Under the pieces are notes generated by a model that worked only from the letters and a program-made list of their open reading frames with translations, searched no databases and was not told where the DNA came from. A stretch of DNA of 64,000 nucleotides from the NCBI RefSeq assembly GCF_002101595.1, contig NZ_LQOM01000031.1, positions 124,001 through 188,000 on the forward strand, in the 5' to 3' direction. Of this stretch, positions 53,972 through 63,288 are shown one piece after another. The translations under genes and the position numbers were made by a program. How positions within the stretch are numbered: position 1 is the stretch's first letter; each line of letters opens with the position of its first letter. The DNA comes from Mycobacterium celatum. GTDB lineage: Bacteria > Actinomycetota > Actinomycetes > Mycobacteriales > Mycobacteriaceae.

Positions 53972-55567
53972 TCACATCCGGAAGACGCCGAAGTTCGACG
54001 TCCCCTCGATCGGGGCATTGGCGATGGCGGACAAGCACATTCCTAACACGGTGCGGGTGTCTCGGGGGTCGATGACGCCGTCGTCGTAGAGCATCCCGGA
54101 CAGGACCAGCGGCAGCGACTCGGCTTCGATCTGACCCTCGACGGCCGCCCGCATCGCGGCGTCGGCCTCTTCGTCGACTTGTTGCCCACGGGCTTGCGCG
54201 GCGGCGCGGCTTACGATCGACAGCACGCCTGCTAGCTGGGCACCACCCATCACCGCGGACTTGGCGGACGGCCACGCGAACAAGAACCGCGGATCGTATG
54301 CGCGTCCGCACATCCCGTAATGGCCTGCGCCGTAGGACGCGCCGATCAGCAGCGAGATGTGCGGCACCGTCGAGTTCGACACGGCGTTGATCATCATCGA
54401 GCCGTGCTTGATCATCCCGCCCTCTTCGTAGTCCTTGCCGACCATGTACCCAGTCGTGTTGTGCAAGAACAACAATGGTGTGTCCGAACGGTTGGCCAGC
54501 TGGATGAACTGGGTGGCCTTCTGCGACTCCTCGGAGAACAGCACCCCTCGGGCGTTGGCCAAAATGCCCAGCGGATAGCCGTGCAGGCGGGCCCAGCCGG
54601 TCACCAGCGACGAGCCGTACAGCGGCTTGAATTCGTCGAATTCGGAGCCGTCGACGATGCGGGCGATCACCTCGCGGGGGTCGAACGGGATGCGCAGATC
54701 CGGGGGCACGATGCCGATCAGCTCTTCGGCGTCGAACAGCGGCTCGCTGACCGGCCCGGGCGCCGGCCCCAACTTCTTCCAGTTCAGCCTCGCTACGATG
54801 CGACGCCCGATCCGGATCGCGTCACGCTCGTCGGCGGCGAAGTAGTCGGCCAAACCCGAGATGCGGGCGTGCATTTCGGCGCCGCCCAACGATTCGTCGT
54901 CGGACTCTTCGCCGGTAGCCATCTTCACCAGTGGCGGACCTGCCAGGAACACTTTCGAGCGCTCCTTGATCATCACCACGTGATCGGACATGCCCGGGAT
55001 GTAGGCCCCTCCCGCGGTGGAGTTGCCGAACACCAACGCAATCGTGGGGATTCCGGCCGCCGACAGCCGGGTCAGGTCGCGGAACATTCGCCCGCCGGGA
55101 ATGAAGATCTCCTTCTGGGTGGGCAGGTCAGCACCGCCGGATTCCACCAGCGAGATCACCGGAAGCCGGTTTTCGAATGCGATCTGGTTGGCCCGCAAGA
55201 TCTTTCGCAGCGTCCACGGGTTGCTGGTGCCGCCTTTGACCGTCGGGTCGTTGGCGACGATCATGCACTCCACACCCGACACCGCGCCGATGCCGGCGAC
55301 CAGGCTGGCACCGACCGTGAACGCGGTGCCGTACGCGGCCAGCGGGCTCAACTCGAGGAAAGGGGAGTCCGGGTCGATGAGCAACTCGATGCGTTCCCGC
55401 GCGGTCAGTTTGCCGCGGGCGTGATGGCGTTCGACGTATTTCGGGCCGCCGCCGGCCAGCGCCTTGGCCAGTTCGCCGTTGATCTCGTCGAGCTTGGCGG
55501 ATAGCGACTCGGCCGCCTCCGTGTAGGCGGGGGCAGCGGGATCGAGCAGCGACTGCAGCGCGGTCAT
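53972..55567 (-). CDS. accD2: Acyl-CoA carboxylase beta subunit (carboxyltransferase)
   Basis: A 531-residue carboxyltransferase starting at ATG 55567. It has the two crotonase-like halves of the family (GVECMIVANDPTVKGGTSNP; TPLLFLHNTTGYMVGKDYE; LIGASYGAGHYGMCGRAYDP). The GTSNP and GASYGAGHYGM motifs are close to methylcrotonyl-CoA carboxylase, rather than to propionyl-CoA or acetyl-CoA enzymes. It partners AccA2. A dispersed repeat fills most of the gap to fadE13, so its ribosome site is weak. Confidence 0.94.
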   Translation of the reverse strand: MTALQSLLDPAAPAYTEAAESLSAKLDEINGELAKALAGGGPKYVERHHARGKLTARERIELLIDPDSPFLELSPLAAYGTAFTVGASLVAGIGAVSGVECMIVANDPTVKGGTSNPWTLRKILRANQIAFENRLPVISLVESGGADLPTQKEIFIPGGRMFRDLTRLSAAGIPTIALVFGNSTAGGAYIPGMSDHVVMIKERSKVFLAGPPLVKMATGEESDDESLGGAEMHARISGLADYFAADERDAIRIGRRIVARLNWKKLGPAPGPVSEPLFDAEELIGIVPPDLRIPFDPREVIARIVDGSEFDEFKPLYGSSLVTGWARLHGYPLGILANARGVLFSEESQKATQFIQLANRSDTPLLFLHNTTGYMVGKDYEEGGMIKHGSMMINAVSNSTVPHISLLIGASYGAGHYGMCGRAYDPRFLFAWPSAKSAVMGGAQLAGVLSIVSRAAAQARGQQVDEEADAAMRAAVEGQIEAESLPLVLSGMLYDDGVIDPRDTRTVLGMCLSAIANAPIEGTSNFGVFRM

Positions 55568-55573
55568 AGCCAC

Positions 55574-55612
55574 CGCCGACGATGCAGAGTGAAGCGATGA
55601 GGAGGAGGCGGA
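55574..55612 (+). repeat. Dispersed repeat copy between accD2 and fadE13
   Basis: On the plus strand this segment has ATGCAGAGTGAAGCGATG followed by AGGAGGAGG. It shares a 17-base core with copies at 24050-24087 and 37981-38024. Here it runs antisense to the operon, so it cannot act as a ribosome site and must be a dispersed element. Confidence 0.7.
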
Positions 55613-55616
55613 GTAA

Positions 55617-56777
55617 TCATGATTGGTATCCCAGGGTTTTGGCGGCCAGCGAGGTGAGGATTTCGGTGGTTCCGCCACCGATACCCAGGATGCGCATGTC
55701 GCGGTACTGGCGTTCGACCTCGGATTCGGCCATATACCCCATACCGCCGAACAATTGAACGGCCTGGTGGGCCACCCATTCGCCGGCTTCCACCGCGGTG
55801 TTCTTCGCGAAGCACACCTGCGCGATCAGGTTGGTCTCACCGGCCAGCTGGCGCTCCACCACGTTGTGCGCATAGACCCGTGCGACGTCGATGCGCCGGG
55901 CCATCTCGGCCAAGGTGTTCTGCACGGCCTGCCGGGAAATCAGCGGCCGGCCGAACGTCTCCCGGTCACCGCACCATTGAACCGTCAGGTCCAGGCAGCG
56001 CTGAGCACTCGAATACGCTTGTGCGGCAAGGCCGATACGTTCAGCAACGAAAGCCGCGGCAATCTGGGCGAAACCGCTGTTCTCGGCGCCGACCAGATTG
56101 GCCGCCGGCACCCGCGCGTCGGTATACGACAACTCGGCCGTGTCGGAGGACCGCCAGCCCATCTTGTCGAGCTTGCGGGTGACTTGTAAGCCAGGTGAGC
56201 AGCCGGGTCCATCTTTCTCGACCACCAGCAGCGAAACACCCGCTGCCCCAGGTCCGCCCGTGCGTACCGCGGTCACGACGTAGTCGGCGCGCACCCCCGA
56301 GGTGATGTAGGTCTTGGCGCCGTTGACGACGTAGTGGTCGCCGTCTCGCACGGCGGTGGTGCGCAGGTGCCCGACGTCGGAGCCGCCACCCGGCTCGGTG
56401 ATCGCCAGCGCGCCGATCTTCTCGCCGCGCAACGTCGGCCGGACGAACTCCTCGATCAGCCGCTGGTCGCCCGACGCGATCATGTGCGGCACCGCTATCC
56501 CGCAGGTGAACAGCGACGCGAACACGCCGCCGGGCACACCGGCTTCGTGCAGCTCCTCGCAGATGATCACCGCGTCGGCGCCGTCGCCGCCACCGCCGCC
56601 GACCGCTTCGGGAAAGCCCGCGCCCAACAGCCCGGCCTCGCCGGCTCGGCGGTGCAGCTCGCGCGGCAGCTCGCCGAGCCTCTCCCACTCGTCGACGTGC
56701 GGGAGGATCTCCCGTTCGGCGAACGACCGCACGGTTTTTCGGAGCTGGTCACGCTCCGGTGTGGTCCAGATACTCAC
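55617..56777 (-). CDS. fadE13: Acyl-CoA dehydrogenase FadE13
   Basis: A 386-residue acyl-CoA dehydrogenase from GTG 56777, which overlaps the upstream stop (GTGA). Motifs are LAITEPGGGSDVGHLRTTA, GAKTYITSG, QLFGGMGYMAESEVERQYRD and IGGGTTEILTSL. The final GGTTEI fits the FAD/CoA site of the class. It is the first oxidation enzyme after the AtuA-like gene. Substrate specificity is unknown; it differs enough from FadE12 that the two probably act on different intermediates. Confidence 0.94.
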   Translation of the reverse strand: MSIWTTPERDQLRKTVRSFAEREILPHVDEWERLGELPRELHRRAGEAGLLGAGFPEAVGGGGGDGADAVIICEELHEAGVPGGVFASLFTCGIAVPHMIASGDQRLIEEFVRPTLRGEKIGALAITEPGGGSDVGHLRTTAVRDGDHYVVNGAKTYITSGVRADYVVTAVRTGGPGAAGVSLLVVEKDGPGCSPGLQVTRKLDKMGWRSSDTAELSYTDARVPAANLVGAENSGFAQIAAAFVAERIGLAAQAYSSAQRCLDLTVQWCGDRETFGRPLISRQAVQNTLAEMARRIDVARVYAHNVVERQLAGETNLIAQVCFAKNTAVEAGEWVAHQAVQLFGGMGYMAESEVERQYRDMRILGIGGGTTEILTSLAAKTLGYQS

Positions 56778-58468
56778 AGCAACCTCTCCGGTATGTCGAC
56801 GTGACGGCTGCGCAGCCATTCGCCCAACCCCTTGGCCTGGGGATCGAACCGCGCCTGGTAGGCCACGCCTTGGCCGAGGATGTCGTCGACGACGAAGTTC
56901 ACTGCGCGCAGGTTGGGCAGCACGTGCCGGGTGACGGGCAGGTCGGCGGTCTCGGGCAGCAGCTCGCGCAACTTGTCCACGGTCAGCGTGTGGACCAGCC
57001 AGCGCCATTGCTCGTCGGTGCGTACCCACACCCCGACGTTGGCCGACCCGCCCTTGTCGCCGCTGCGAGCGCCGGCCACCACACCCAGCGGCAACCGCCG
57101 GGTCGCTCCGGCCGGCAACGGCTCAGGCGGCGACGCCGTCTCGGCAGGTGCTAACTCCAAAGTCTCGGTAGCGCAAGGGATCTCGACGCGGGTGCCGTCG
57201 TCGTGCACGGCGACGTGCGGCACTGAAGCCGCGTCCACGTAGCCGGGAGTGAACACGCCGTACACCTGGCCGTCGCCGGGCGGCGCCGTGACGGTGAAAC
57301 CGGGATAGCTCGCCAGGGCCAATTCGACTGCCGCCGAAGAAAATTGGCGTCCGACGTTGGCCGGGTCGGGGTCGCGGACCACGCAGCGCAGCAGGGCGCT
57401 GGCCGCTTCCTCGGTGTCGGCGTCGGGATGGTCGGTGCGGGCCAGCGTCCATTCCAGCTCGGCGGGCTTGGCGGTCAGGGTGGATTCGAGCTGGCGTCGC
57501 ACCAGATCGGCCTTGGCCTCGATGTCCAGGCCGGTCAGCACGAACGTCATCGCGTTGCGGAAACCGCCGATGCTGTTCAGCGACACCTTCAACCTCGGCG
57601 GCGGCGGTTCACCGATCACACCGCTGATCCGCACCCGGTCCACGCCGTCGTCGGACAGCGCGATGCTGTCCATCCGGGCGGTGACGTCGGGGTTGGCGTA
57701 GCGGGCGCCGGTGATTTCGTAGAGCAGTTGCGCGGTGACCGTGTCGACGCTGACCAGACCCCCGGTGCCAGGGTGTTTGGTGATCACCGACGAGCCGTCG
57801 GCGTGGATCTCGGCCAGCGGGAACCCGGCGTAGGTCAGGTCGGGGATCTCGGTGAAGAACGCGTAGTTGCCGCCGGTGGCCTGGACGCCGCATTCGATGA
57901 CGTGGCCGGCGACCACCGCCCCCGCCAGCCGGTCGTAATCGGTGCGCCCCCAACCGAAGTGTGCGGCCGCCGGCCCGACGATCACCGACGCGTCGGTCAC
58001 CCGGCCGGTGACGACGACGTCGGCGCCGGCGTTGAGGCAGTCGACGATGCCCCAGGCGCCCAAATAGGCGTTGGCGGTCAGCGGCGTGCCCAGCCCGAGC
58101 TCCTCGGCGCGCGCCAAAAGGTCGTCGCCCTCGACATGCGCCACCCGCGTCGGGATGCCCAGCCGCTCGGCCAGCGCCCGCACCGCGTCGGCCAGGCCCG
58201 CCGGGTTCAGGCCGCCGGCGTTGGCCACGATCCGCACACCGCCGTCGTGGGCAAGGCCCAAACACTCCTCGAGCTGGGTCAGAAACGTCTTCGCGTAGCC
58301 GCGCTCCGGGTGCTTCATCTTGTCGCGGCCCAGGATGAGCATGGTCAGTTCGGCCAGGTAATCACCGGTGAGGTAGTCCAGCTCGCCGCCGGTGAGCATT
58401 TCGCGCATGGCCGAGAGCCGGTCACCGTAGAACCCCGAGCAATTCCCGATCCGAACCGCTGATGTCAT
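56774..58468 (-). CDS. AtuA-like protein (DUF1446), first gene of acyl-CoA operon
   Basis: A 564-residue protein of the acyclic-terpene-utilisation AtuA family, Rv0976c type (start ATG 58468; ATG 58480 possible). Visible parts are VRIGNCSGFYGDRLSAMREM, RIVANAGGLNPAGLADAVRA and SGDKGGSANVGVWVRTDEQW. The family is associated with citronellol, geraniol and leucine catabolism, but its reaction is not settled. It heads the operon atuA-like, fadE13, accD2, accA2, fadE12, echA7, which has the enzyme set for a leucine/terpene route. A palindromic operator lies just upstream. Confidence 0.88.
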   Translation of the reverse strand: MTSAVRIGNCSGFYGDRLSAMREMLTGGELDYLTGDYLAELTMLILGRDKMKHPERGYAKTFLTQLEECLGLAHDGGVRIVANAGGLNPAGLADAVRALAERLGIPTRVAHVEGDDLLARAEELGLGTPLTANAYLGAWGIVDCLNAGADVVVTGRVTDASVIVGPAAAHFGWGRTDYDRLAGAVVAGHVIECGVQATGGNYAFFTEIPDLTYAGFPLAEIHADGSSVITKHPGTGGLVSVDTVTAQLLYEITGARYANPDVTARMDSIALSDDGVDRVRISGVIGEPPPPRLKVSLNSIGGFRNAMTFVLTGLDIEAKADLVRRQLESTLTAKPAELEWTLARTDHPDADTEEAASALLRCVVRDPDPANVGRQFSSAAVELALASYPGFTVTAPPGDGQVYGVFTPGYVDAASVPHVAVHDDGTRVEIPCATETLELAPAETASPPEPLPAGATRRLPLGVVAGARSGDKGGSANVGVWVRTDEQWRWLVHTLTVDKLRELLPETADLPVTRHVLPNLRAVNFVVDDILGQGVAYQARFDPQAKGLGEWLRSRHVDIPERLL

Positions 58469-58485
58469 CCCAAACCCCATCCGTC

Positions 58486-58501
58486 AACCAACCGGTAGGT
58501 T
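58486..58501. promoter_or_regulatory. Palindromic operator before acyl-CoA operon
   Basis: AACCAACCGGTAGGTT is a dyad with 14 of 16 positions symmetric around ACCGGT. It lies 6-18 bases upstream of the possible starts of the AtuA-like gene. Similar ACCGGT-centred sites are bound by TetR regulators of actinobacterial fatty-acid and branched-chain catabolism. No regulator gene is adjacent. Confidence 0.6.
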
Positions 58502-58667
58502 AGCGGGTACCGTCGGTAGCGCGTCAAGATGTGCCAGCCTGCACGGAGTCAATGCTGTCAGCGCGGCGGCCATTTTGTAACCGCTGCTGGCCACCGGGTA
58601 CCCTCAGAGCAACCCTGTCGCCGCTAGCACACGTGCGGCAATACCCTCGTCAAGGAGAAGCTCGATC

Positions 58668-58841
58668 ATGGCTGTGCCCAAGCGCAGGATGTCGCGCGCG
58701 AACACCCGTAGCCGGCGCGCGCAGTGGAAGGCCGACAAGCCCGAACTCGTCGGCGTCACGGTGGCCGGCCAGCGGCACAAGGTGCCCCGTCGGCTGCTCA
58801 AAGCGGCCCGCCTTGGTCTCATCGACCTCGACCGGCGTTAG
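58668..58841 (+). CDS. rpmF: 50S ribosomal protein L32
   Basis: A 57-residue basic protein, [20 protein letters not shown] onward, ending in [11 protein letters not shown]. It is a zinc-free (cysteine-lacking) L32 of the large ribosomal subunit. ATG 58668 follows AAGGAG at good distance. It precedes mprA by 55 bases. In M. tuberculosis PE_PGRS genes lie between the AtuA-like operon and this gene; none are present here, and the 187-base gap contains only the operator and promoters. Confidence 0.95.
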   Translation: MAVPKRRMSRANTRSRRAQWKADKPELVGVTVAGQRHKVPRRLLKAARLGLIDLDRR

Positions 58842-58896
58842 GTAGTCGAGCGGCGGCGCGCCTCTTAGGTCGCTCTCAGCCGATTGGACGACACTG

Positions 58897-59589
58897 GTGG
58901 CCGTGCGAATCCTTGTCGTCGACGACGATCGCGCGGTCCGCGAGTCGCTGCGCCGGTCACTGTCGTTCAACGGCTACTCGGTGGCGTTGGCCGAGGACGG
59001 CGTCAAGGCGCTCGACGTCATCACCAACGACCGTCCCGACGCCCTGGTGCTGGACGTCATGATGCCGCGGCTGGACGGCCTCGAAGTGTGCCGCCAACTG
59101 CGCAGCACCGGCGACGACCTCCCGATCCTGGTGCTGACCGCCCGCGACGCGATCTCGGAGCGGGTGGCCGGCCTGGACGCCGGCGCCGACGACTACCTGC
59201 CCAAGCCATTCGCCCTCGAAGAGCTGCTGGCCCGGTTGCGCGCGCTGTTGCGCCGCACCCAGCCCGACGACTCCGCCGACTCGGCACCCCTGACGTTCTC
59301 CGATCTCACCCTCGACCCGGTAACCCGTGAAGTCACCCGCGGGCAACGCCAAATCAGCCTGACCCGTACCGAATTCGCCCTGCTGGAAATGCTGATCTCC
59401 AATCCGCGGCGCGTCCTTACCCGCAGCCGCATTCTCGAGGAGGTGTGGGGATTCGACTTCCCGACCTCGGGCAATGCGCTGGAGGTGTACATCGGCTATC
59501 TGCGCCGCAAGACCGAAGCCGACGGCGAGCCGCGGCTGATCCACACTGTCCGCGGAGTGGGTTACGTGCTCCGCGAAACACCTCCCTGA
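58897..59589 (+). CDS. mprA: Two-component response regulator MprA
   Basis: An OmpR-class regulator of 230 residues (GTG 58897 or 58903). The receiver domain has the acidic pocket VVDDDRAV and phospho-acceptor Asp in [12 protein letters not shown] (residue 53 with this start), plus KPFALEEL. The C-terminal winged helix ([27 protein letters not shown]) binds DNA. With MprB it controls envelope-stress genes including sigE, sigB and pepD in M. tuberculosis. The stop TGA shares one base with the mprB ATG. Confidence 0.97.
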   Translation: MAVRILVVDDDRAVRESLRRSLSFNGYSVALAEDGVKALDVITNDRPDALVLDVMMPRLDGLEVCRQLRSTGDDLPILVLTARDAISERVAGLDAGADDYLPKPFALEELLARLRALLRRTQPDDSADSAPLTFSDLTLDPVTREVTRGQRQISLTRTEFALLEMLISNPRRVLTRSRILEEVWGFDFPTSGNALEVYIGYLRRKTEADGEPRLIHTVRGVGYVLRETPP

Positions 59590-61091
59590 TGCTTCGATTC
59601 CCCCGGCGGCGGCGCGCTCCACTGCGAACCACCACCTCGTTGTCGTTGCGGTGGCGGGTGATGCTGTTGGCGATGTCGATGGTGGCGATGGTCGTCGTGC
59701 TGATGGCGGTCGCCGTGTACGCGGTGATCTCCGCGGCGCTGTACAAGGACATCGACAACCAGCTGCAAAGCCGGGCGCAGCTGCTGATCGCCAGCGGATC
59801 ACTGTCGGCGGACCCGGGCAAAGCCATTGAAGGCACCGCCTACTCGGACGTCAACGCGATGCTGGTCAACCCCGGCCGCTATGTGTTCACCGCCAACCAG
59901 ACGGGCCAGGCGCTGCCGGTCGGCCCGCCGGAGAAAGCGGTCATCCGCGGCGACCTGCTCATGTCCCGGCGCACGGCCGCCGACCAGCGGGTGCTGGCCA
60001 TTCACCTGCCCAACGGCAGCTCCCTGCTGATCTCCAAGAGCCTGGCCCCCACCGACGCGGTGATGATGAAACTGCGCTGGGTGCTGCTGATCGTCGGCGG
60101 CGTCGGTGTCGCGGTGGCCGCCGTTGCCGGGGGGATGGTCACCCGCGCCGGGCTGCGGCCCGTCGCCCAGCTCACCGAGGCCGCCGAGCGCGTGGCGCGC
60201 ACCGACGACCTGCGCCCCATCCCGGTGTTCGGCAGCGACGAACTGGCGCGGCTCACCGAGGCGTTCAACCTGATGTTGCGGGCGTTGGCCGAGTCGCGGG
60301 AGCGCCAGGCCCGGCTGGTCACCGACGCCGGTCACGAGCTGCGGACCCCGCTGACGTCGCTGCGCACCAACATCGAACTGTTGATGGCGTCGATGGCGCC
60401 CGGTGCACCGCGGCTGCCGGAACAGGAGATGGTCGATCTGCGTGCCGACGTGATCGCCCAGATCGAGGAATTGTCCACGCTCGTCGGCGATTTGGTGGAT
60501 CTTACCCGCGGCGACGTGGGCGAGGTGGTACACGAGCCGGTCGACATGGGCGAGGTCGTCGACCGCTGCCTGGAGAGGGTCCGACGGCGCCGCAACGACG
60601 TCGACTTCGACGTGCACGTGATCCCGTGGCAGGTCTACGGCGACGCCGCGGGCCTGTCGCGGGCGGTGCTGAACCTGCTGGACAACGCCGCCAAGTGGAG
60701 TCCGTCGGGCGGGCGGATCGGCGTGCGGATGACCCAGCTCGACCCGTCGCACGCCGAGCTGGTGGTCTCCGACCACGGGCCGGGCATCCCGCCGCACGAG
60801 CGCCACCTGGTGTTCGAACGCTTCTTCCGGTCGGCGTCGGCGCGGGCGATGCCCGGCTCGGGCCTGGGGCTGGCGATCGTCAAACAGGTGGTGCTCAAAC
60901 ACGGTGGTGCGCTGCGCATTGAGGACACCGTGCCGGGAGGGCAGCCACCGGGGACGTCGGTGTACGTATTGTTACCCGGGCGGCCGCTGCCGGTGGCTCC
61001 GCAGCCGGAGCCCGCCGTCGGGCCGGGCGAAGTGGGGGGAAACTCTCCAGGATCGGCGAACGTTATCTCAGTCGATTCTCAGTCCACGTAG
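59589..61091 (+). CDS. mprB: Sensor histidine kinase MprB
   Basis: A 500-residue membrane sensor kinase. Two helices (MLLAMSMVAMVVVLMAVAVY and VLLIVGGVGVAVAAVAGGMV) flank an extracytoplasmic domain of about 115 residues. After a HAMP region comes the phospho-acceptor His 249 in DAGHELRTPLTSL. The ATPase domain has LNLLDNAAKWSP (N-box), SDHGPGIPP and GSGLGLAIVKQ. It phosphorylates and dephosphorylates MprA. The last bases of the gene contain the MprA box for pepD. Confidence 0.97.
   Translation: MLRFPRRRRAPLRTTTSLSLRWRVMLLAMSMVAMVVVLMAVAVYAVISAALYKDIDNQLQSRAQLLIASGSLSADPGKAIEGTAYSDVNAMLVNPGRYVFTANQTGQALPVGPPEKAVIRGDLLMSRRTAADQRVLAIHLPNGSSLLISKSLAPTDAVMMKLRWVLLIVGGVGVAVAAVAGGMVTRAGLRPVAQLTEAAERVARTDDLRPIPVFGSDELARLTEAFNLMLRALAESRERQARLVTDAGHELRTPLTSLRTNIELLMASMAPGAPRLPEQEMVDLRADVIAQIEELSTLVGDLVDLTRGDVGEVVHEPVDMGEVVDRCLERVRRRRNDVDFDVHVIPWQVYGDAAGLSRAVLNLLDNAAKWSPSGGRIGVRMTQLDPSHAELVVSDHGPGIPPHERHLVFERFFRSASARAMPGSGLGLAIVKQVVLKHGGALRIEDTVPGGQPPGTSVYVLLPGRPLPVAPQPEPAVGPGEVGGNSPGSANVISVDSQST
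61066..61082 (+). promoter_or_regulatory. MprA box upstream of pepD
   Basis: Two direct TCTCAG repeats (61066-61071 and 61077-61082), 11 bases apart, lie inside the end of mprB and about 75 bases before the pepD start. This matches the direct-repeat MprA box known in M. tuberculosis at pepD, supporting feedback control of the protease. Confidence 0.75.
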
Positions 61092-61154
61092 GCAAGGTAG
61101 TTGCAGTTACTGTTGAGTCCGACCGAGACACGTAGAGGAAGAGCGACCTAGCGC

Positions 61155-62516
61155 ATGACGAATCACCCGAGGTATTCGCCACCGCCGCAGCCTGGATACC
61201 GTCCAGCGTCCGATCAGCCTGCGATGCCGGCCTATTCCGGTCAGGGCCAGCAGCAAACGTATTCCCAGTACGACTGGCGCTATGCACAGCAGCAGCAACA
61301 GCAGCAGGCATATCGGCAGCCGTTCGCACCATTCGGCACTAGCCAGCCCACGCCCGGCGCTGCCCCACCTCCACCTACCTCTCCCGAAAAGCGTTCTCGC
61401 GCAGGGTTATTGACGGTTGGGGCGTTGGCCATTGCGGTGGTGTCGGCCGGTATCGGCGGGGCGGCTGCGTCGGTAGTCGCGCACAGCGCGCATCCGGCCG
61501 GTTCCATCATCGGCTCCAGGATCCCGGGCGGGCCGGCGCCGAGCATGCCGGCCGCCAACGTGCCGGGCGGCAGCGTCGAGCAGGTGGCCGCCAAGGTGGT
61601 GCCCAGCGTGGTCATGCTGGAGACCGATCTCGGTCGCCAGTCCGAAGAGGGATCGGGCATCATCTTGTCGCCCGAGGGGCTGATCCTGACCAACAACCAC
61701 GTCGTCGCGGCCGCCGCCAAGGCCGGGCGCGACAACGCGCCCCCCGATGCCGGACCGAAAACCACCGTGACGTTCTCCGACGGGCGAACCGCGCCGTTCA
61801 GCGTGGTCGGCGCCGATCCCACCACCGACATCGCGGTGGTCCGGGTGCAGGGCGTTTCGGGGCTGTCGCCGATCACGCTCGGCTCGTCGGCCAATCTGGT
61901 CGTCGGCCAGCCGGTGATCGCCGTCGGGTCACCGCTCGGGCTGGAAGGGACCGTGACCACCGGGATCGTCAGCGCGCTCAACCGGCCGGTATCGACCACC
62001 GGGGACACCGGCAACCAGAACACGGTGCTCGACGCCATCCAGACCGACGCCGCGATCAACCCGGGTAATTCCGGCGGCGCGCTGACCAACATGAACGGTG
62101 AGCTGATCGGCGTCAACTCGGCGATCGCCACGCTCGGCGGCGACTCCACCGACAGCCAGAGCGGTTCGATCGGCCTGGGCTTCGCGATCCCGATCGACCA
62201 GGCCAAGCGCATCGCCGACGAGCTGATCAGCACCGGCACGGCCTCGCACGCCTCGCTGGGCGTCCAGGTCACCAGCGACAAGAGCGCGCATGGCGCCAAG
62301 GTGGTCCAGGTGGTGCCGGGCGGCGCGGCCGCGGCCGCGGGCCTGCCCAGCGGGGTCGTGGTCACCAAGGTCAACGACCGCACGATCAACAGCGCCGACG
62401 GCCTGGTTGCCGCGGTGCGATCCAAGGCGCCCGGCGACAAGATCACGCTCACGTACCTGGATCCGTCCGGCGATACGCGGACCGTCCAGGTCACCTTGGG
62501 TAAGGCGGACCAGTGA
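61155..62516 (+). CDS. pepD: HtrA-like serine protease PepD
   Basis: A 453-residue membrane-anchored HtrA protease. The cytoplasmic N-terminus is rich in Gln, Pro and Tyr, and one membrane helix (LLTVGALAIAVVSAGIGGAA) follows near residue 85. The catalytic triad is His in LTNNHVV, Asp in TTDIAVV and Ser in NPGNSGGAL. A PDZ domain (SLGVQVTSDKSAHGAKVV) ends the protein. It degrades or refolds envelope proteins and modulates the MprAB signal. The stop overlaps the moaB2 ATG by one base. Confidence 0.96.
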   Translation: MTNHPRYSPPPQPGYRPASDQPAMPAYSGQGQQQTYSQYDWRYAQQQQQQQAYRQPFAPFGTSQPTPGAAPPPPTSPEKRSRAGLLTVGALAIAVVSAGIGGAAASVVAHSAHPAGSIIGSRIPGGPAPSMPAANVPGGSVEQVAAKVVPSVVMLETDLGRQSEEGSGIILSPEGLILTNNHVVAAAAKAGRDNAPPDAGPKTTVTFSDGRTAPFSVVGADPTTDIAVVRVQGVSGLSPITLGSSANLVVGQPVIAVGSPLGLEGTVTTGIVSALNRPVSTTGDTGNQNTVLDAIQTDAAINPGNSGGALTNMNGELIGVNSAIATLGGDSTDSQSGSIGLGFAIPIDQAKRIADELISTGTASHASLGVQVTSDKSAHGAKVVQVVPGGAAAAAGLPSGVVVTKVNDRTINSADGLVAAVRSKAPGDKITLTYLDPSGDTRTVQVTLGKADQ

Positions 62517-63061
62517 TGAGAGCGGGCGCGACCCGGTCGGATCACAGATATACGGTGGCAACCATGGAACAACGTGCGGACTTGGTCGGCAGGGCACTCG
62601 TCGTCGTTGTCGACGATCGCACGGCGCACGGGGACGAGGAGGACCACAGCGGTCCGCTGGTCACCGAACTGCTCACCGAGGCCGGATTTTTGGTCGACGG
62701 GGTGGTGGCCGTCGCCGCCGACGAGGTCGAAATCCGCAACGCGCTGAACACCGCCGTGATCGGCGGGGTGGATCTGGTGGTTTCGGTCGGCGGCACCGGC
62801 GTGACGCCGCGTGACGTCACACCGGAAGCCACCCGCGAGATTCTCGACCGCGAAATCCTCGGTATTGCCGAGGCATTACGCGCGTCCGGATTGTCGGCGG
62901 GTATCACCGAGGCCGGGTTGTCGCGCGGGTTGGCCGGCATCTCCGGCAGCACTCTGGTGGTCAACCTCGCCGGTTCCCGCTATGCGGTGCGGGACGGCAT
63001 GGCGACGCTGAATCCGCTGGCGGCCCAGATCATCGGTCAACTCTCGAGCCTGGAGATATGA
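62516..63061 (+). CDS. moaB2: Molybdopterin-adenylyltransferase-like protein MoaB2
   Basis: A 181-residue MoaB/Mog family protein. Conserved features are VVVVDDRTAHGDEEDHSGPL, VDLVVSVGGTGVTPRDVTPE (the molybdopterin-binding GGTG loop) and GISGSTLVVNLAGS. Homologues bind molybdopterin for cofactor assembly, and MoaB2 in M. tuberculosis has been linked to SigE-SigH stress signalling. ATG 62516 gives the usual length; ATG 62564 (MEQRADLVG) is a good alternative, as the first 16 residues look weak. Confidence 0.93.
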   Translation: MRAGATRSDHRYTVATMEQRADLVGRALVVVVDDRTAHGDEEDHSGPLVTELLTEAGFLVDGVVAVAADEVEIRNALNTAVIGGVDLVVSVGGTGVTPRDVTPEATREILDREILGIAEALRASGLSAGITEAGLSRGLAGISGSTLVVNLAGSRYAVRDGMATLNPLAAQIIGQLSSLEI

Positions 63062-63147
63062 GCCAGCCGTTCGACGACGAGCTTGACCGTGACGTCGACG
63101 AGTACGAGCAGTGGCTCACCGAGAACCAGCCGCCGCATCACATTTGA
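63058..63147 (+). CDS. 29-residue small protein, coupled to moaB2
   Basis: ATG 63058 lies inside the moaB2 stop (ATGA) after GGAG. The product is 29 residues, acidic, starting MSQPFDDELDRDVDEYEQWL and ending in PPHHI. It has no membrane segment or signal. The overlap and acidic amphipathic helix make a real small protein plausible, but the length is too short to exclude chance. Role unknown; it might bind MoaB2 or a nearby partner. Confidence 0.5.
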   Translation: MSQPFDDELDRDVDEYEQWLTENQPPHHI

Positions 63148-63288
63148 ACCGGCATTCCGTCACGGCGGGATCAACCGCCGATCACTAATTCCCTGCAAAG
63201 CCCCCAATAGAGCGCGTATCGACATACCGTCTTTTCGGGCGGCGTCGCGTCGCCCGGGTATTTCATGCCGATGGAAGGGACGGCTCGC

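Noticed and set aside
63163..63180. CGGCGG / CCGCCG hairpin after the 29-residue ORF
   Set aside because: Only a six-base GC stem, common by chance in this sequence; not enough to call a terminator.
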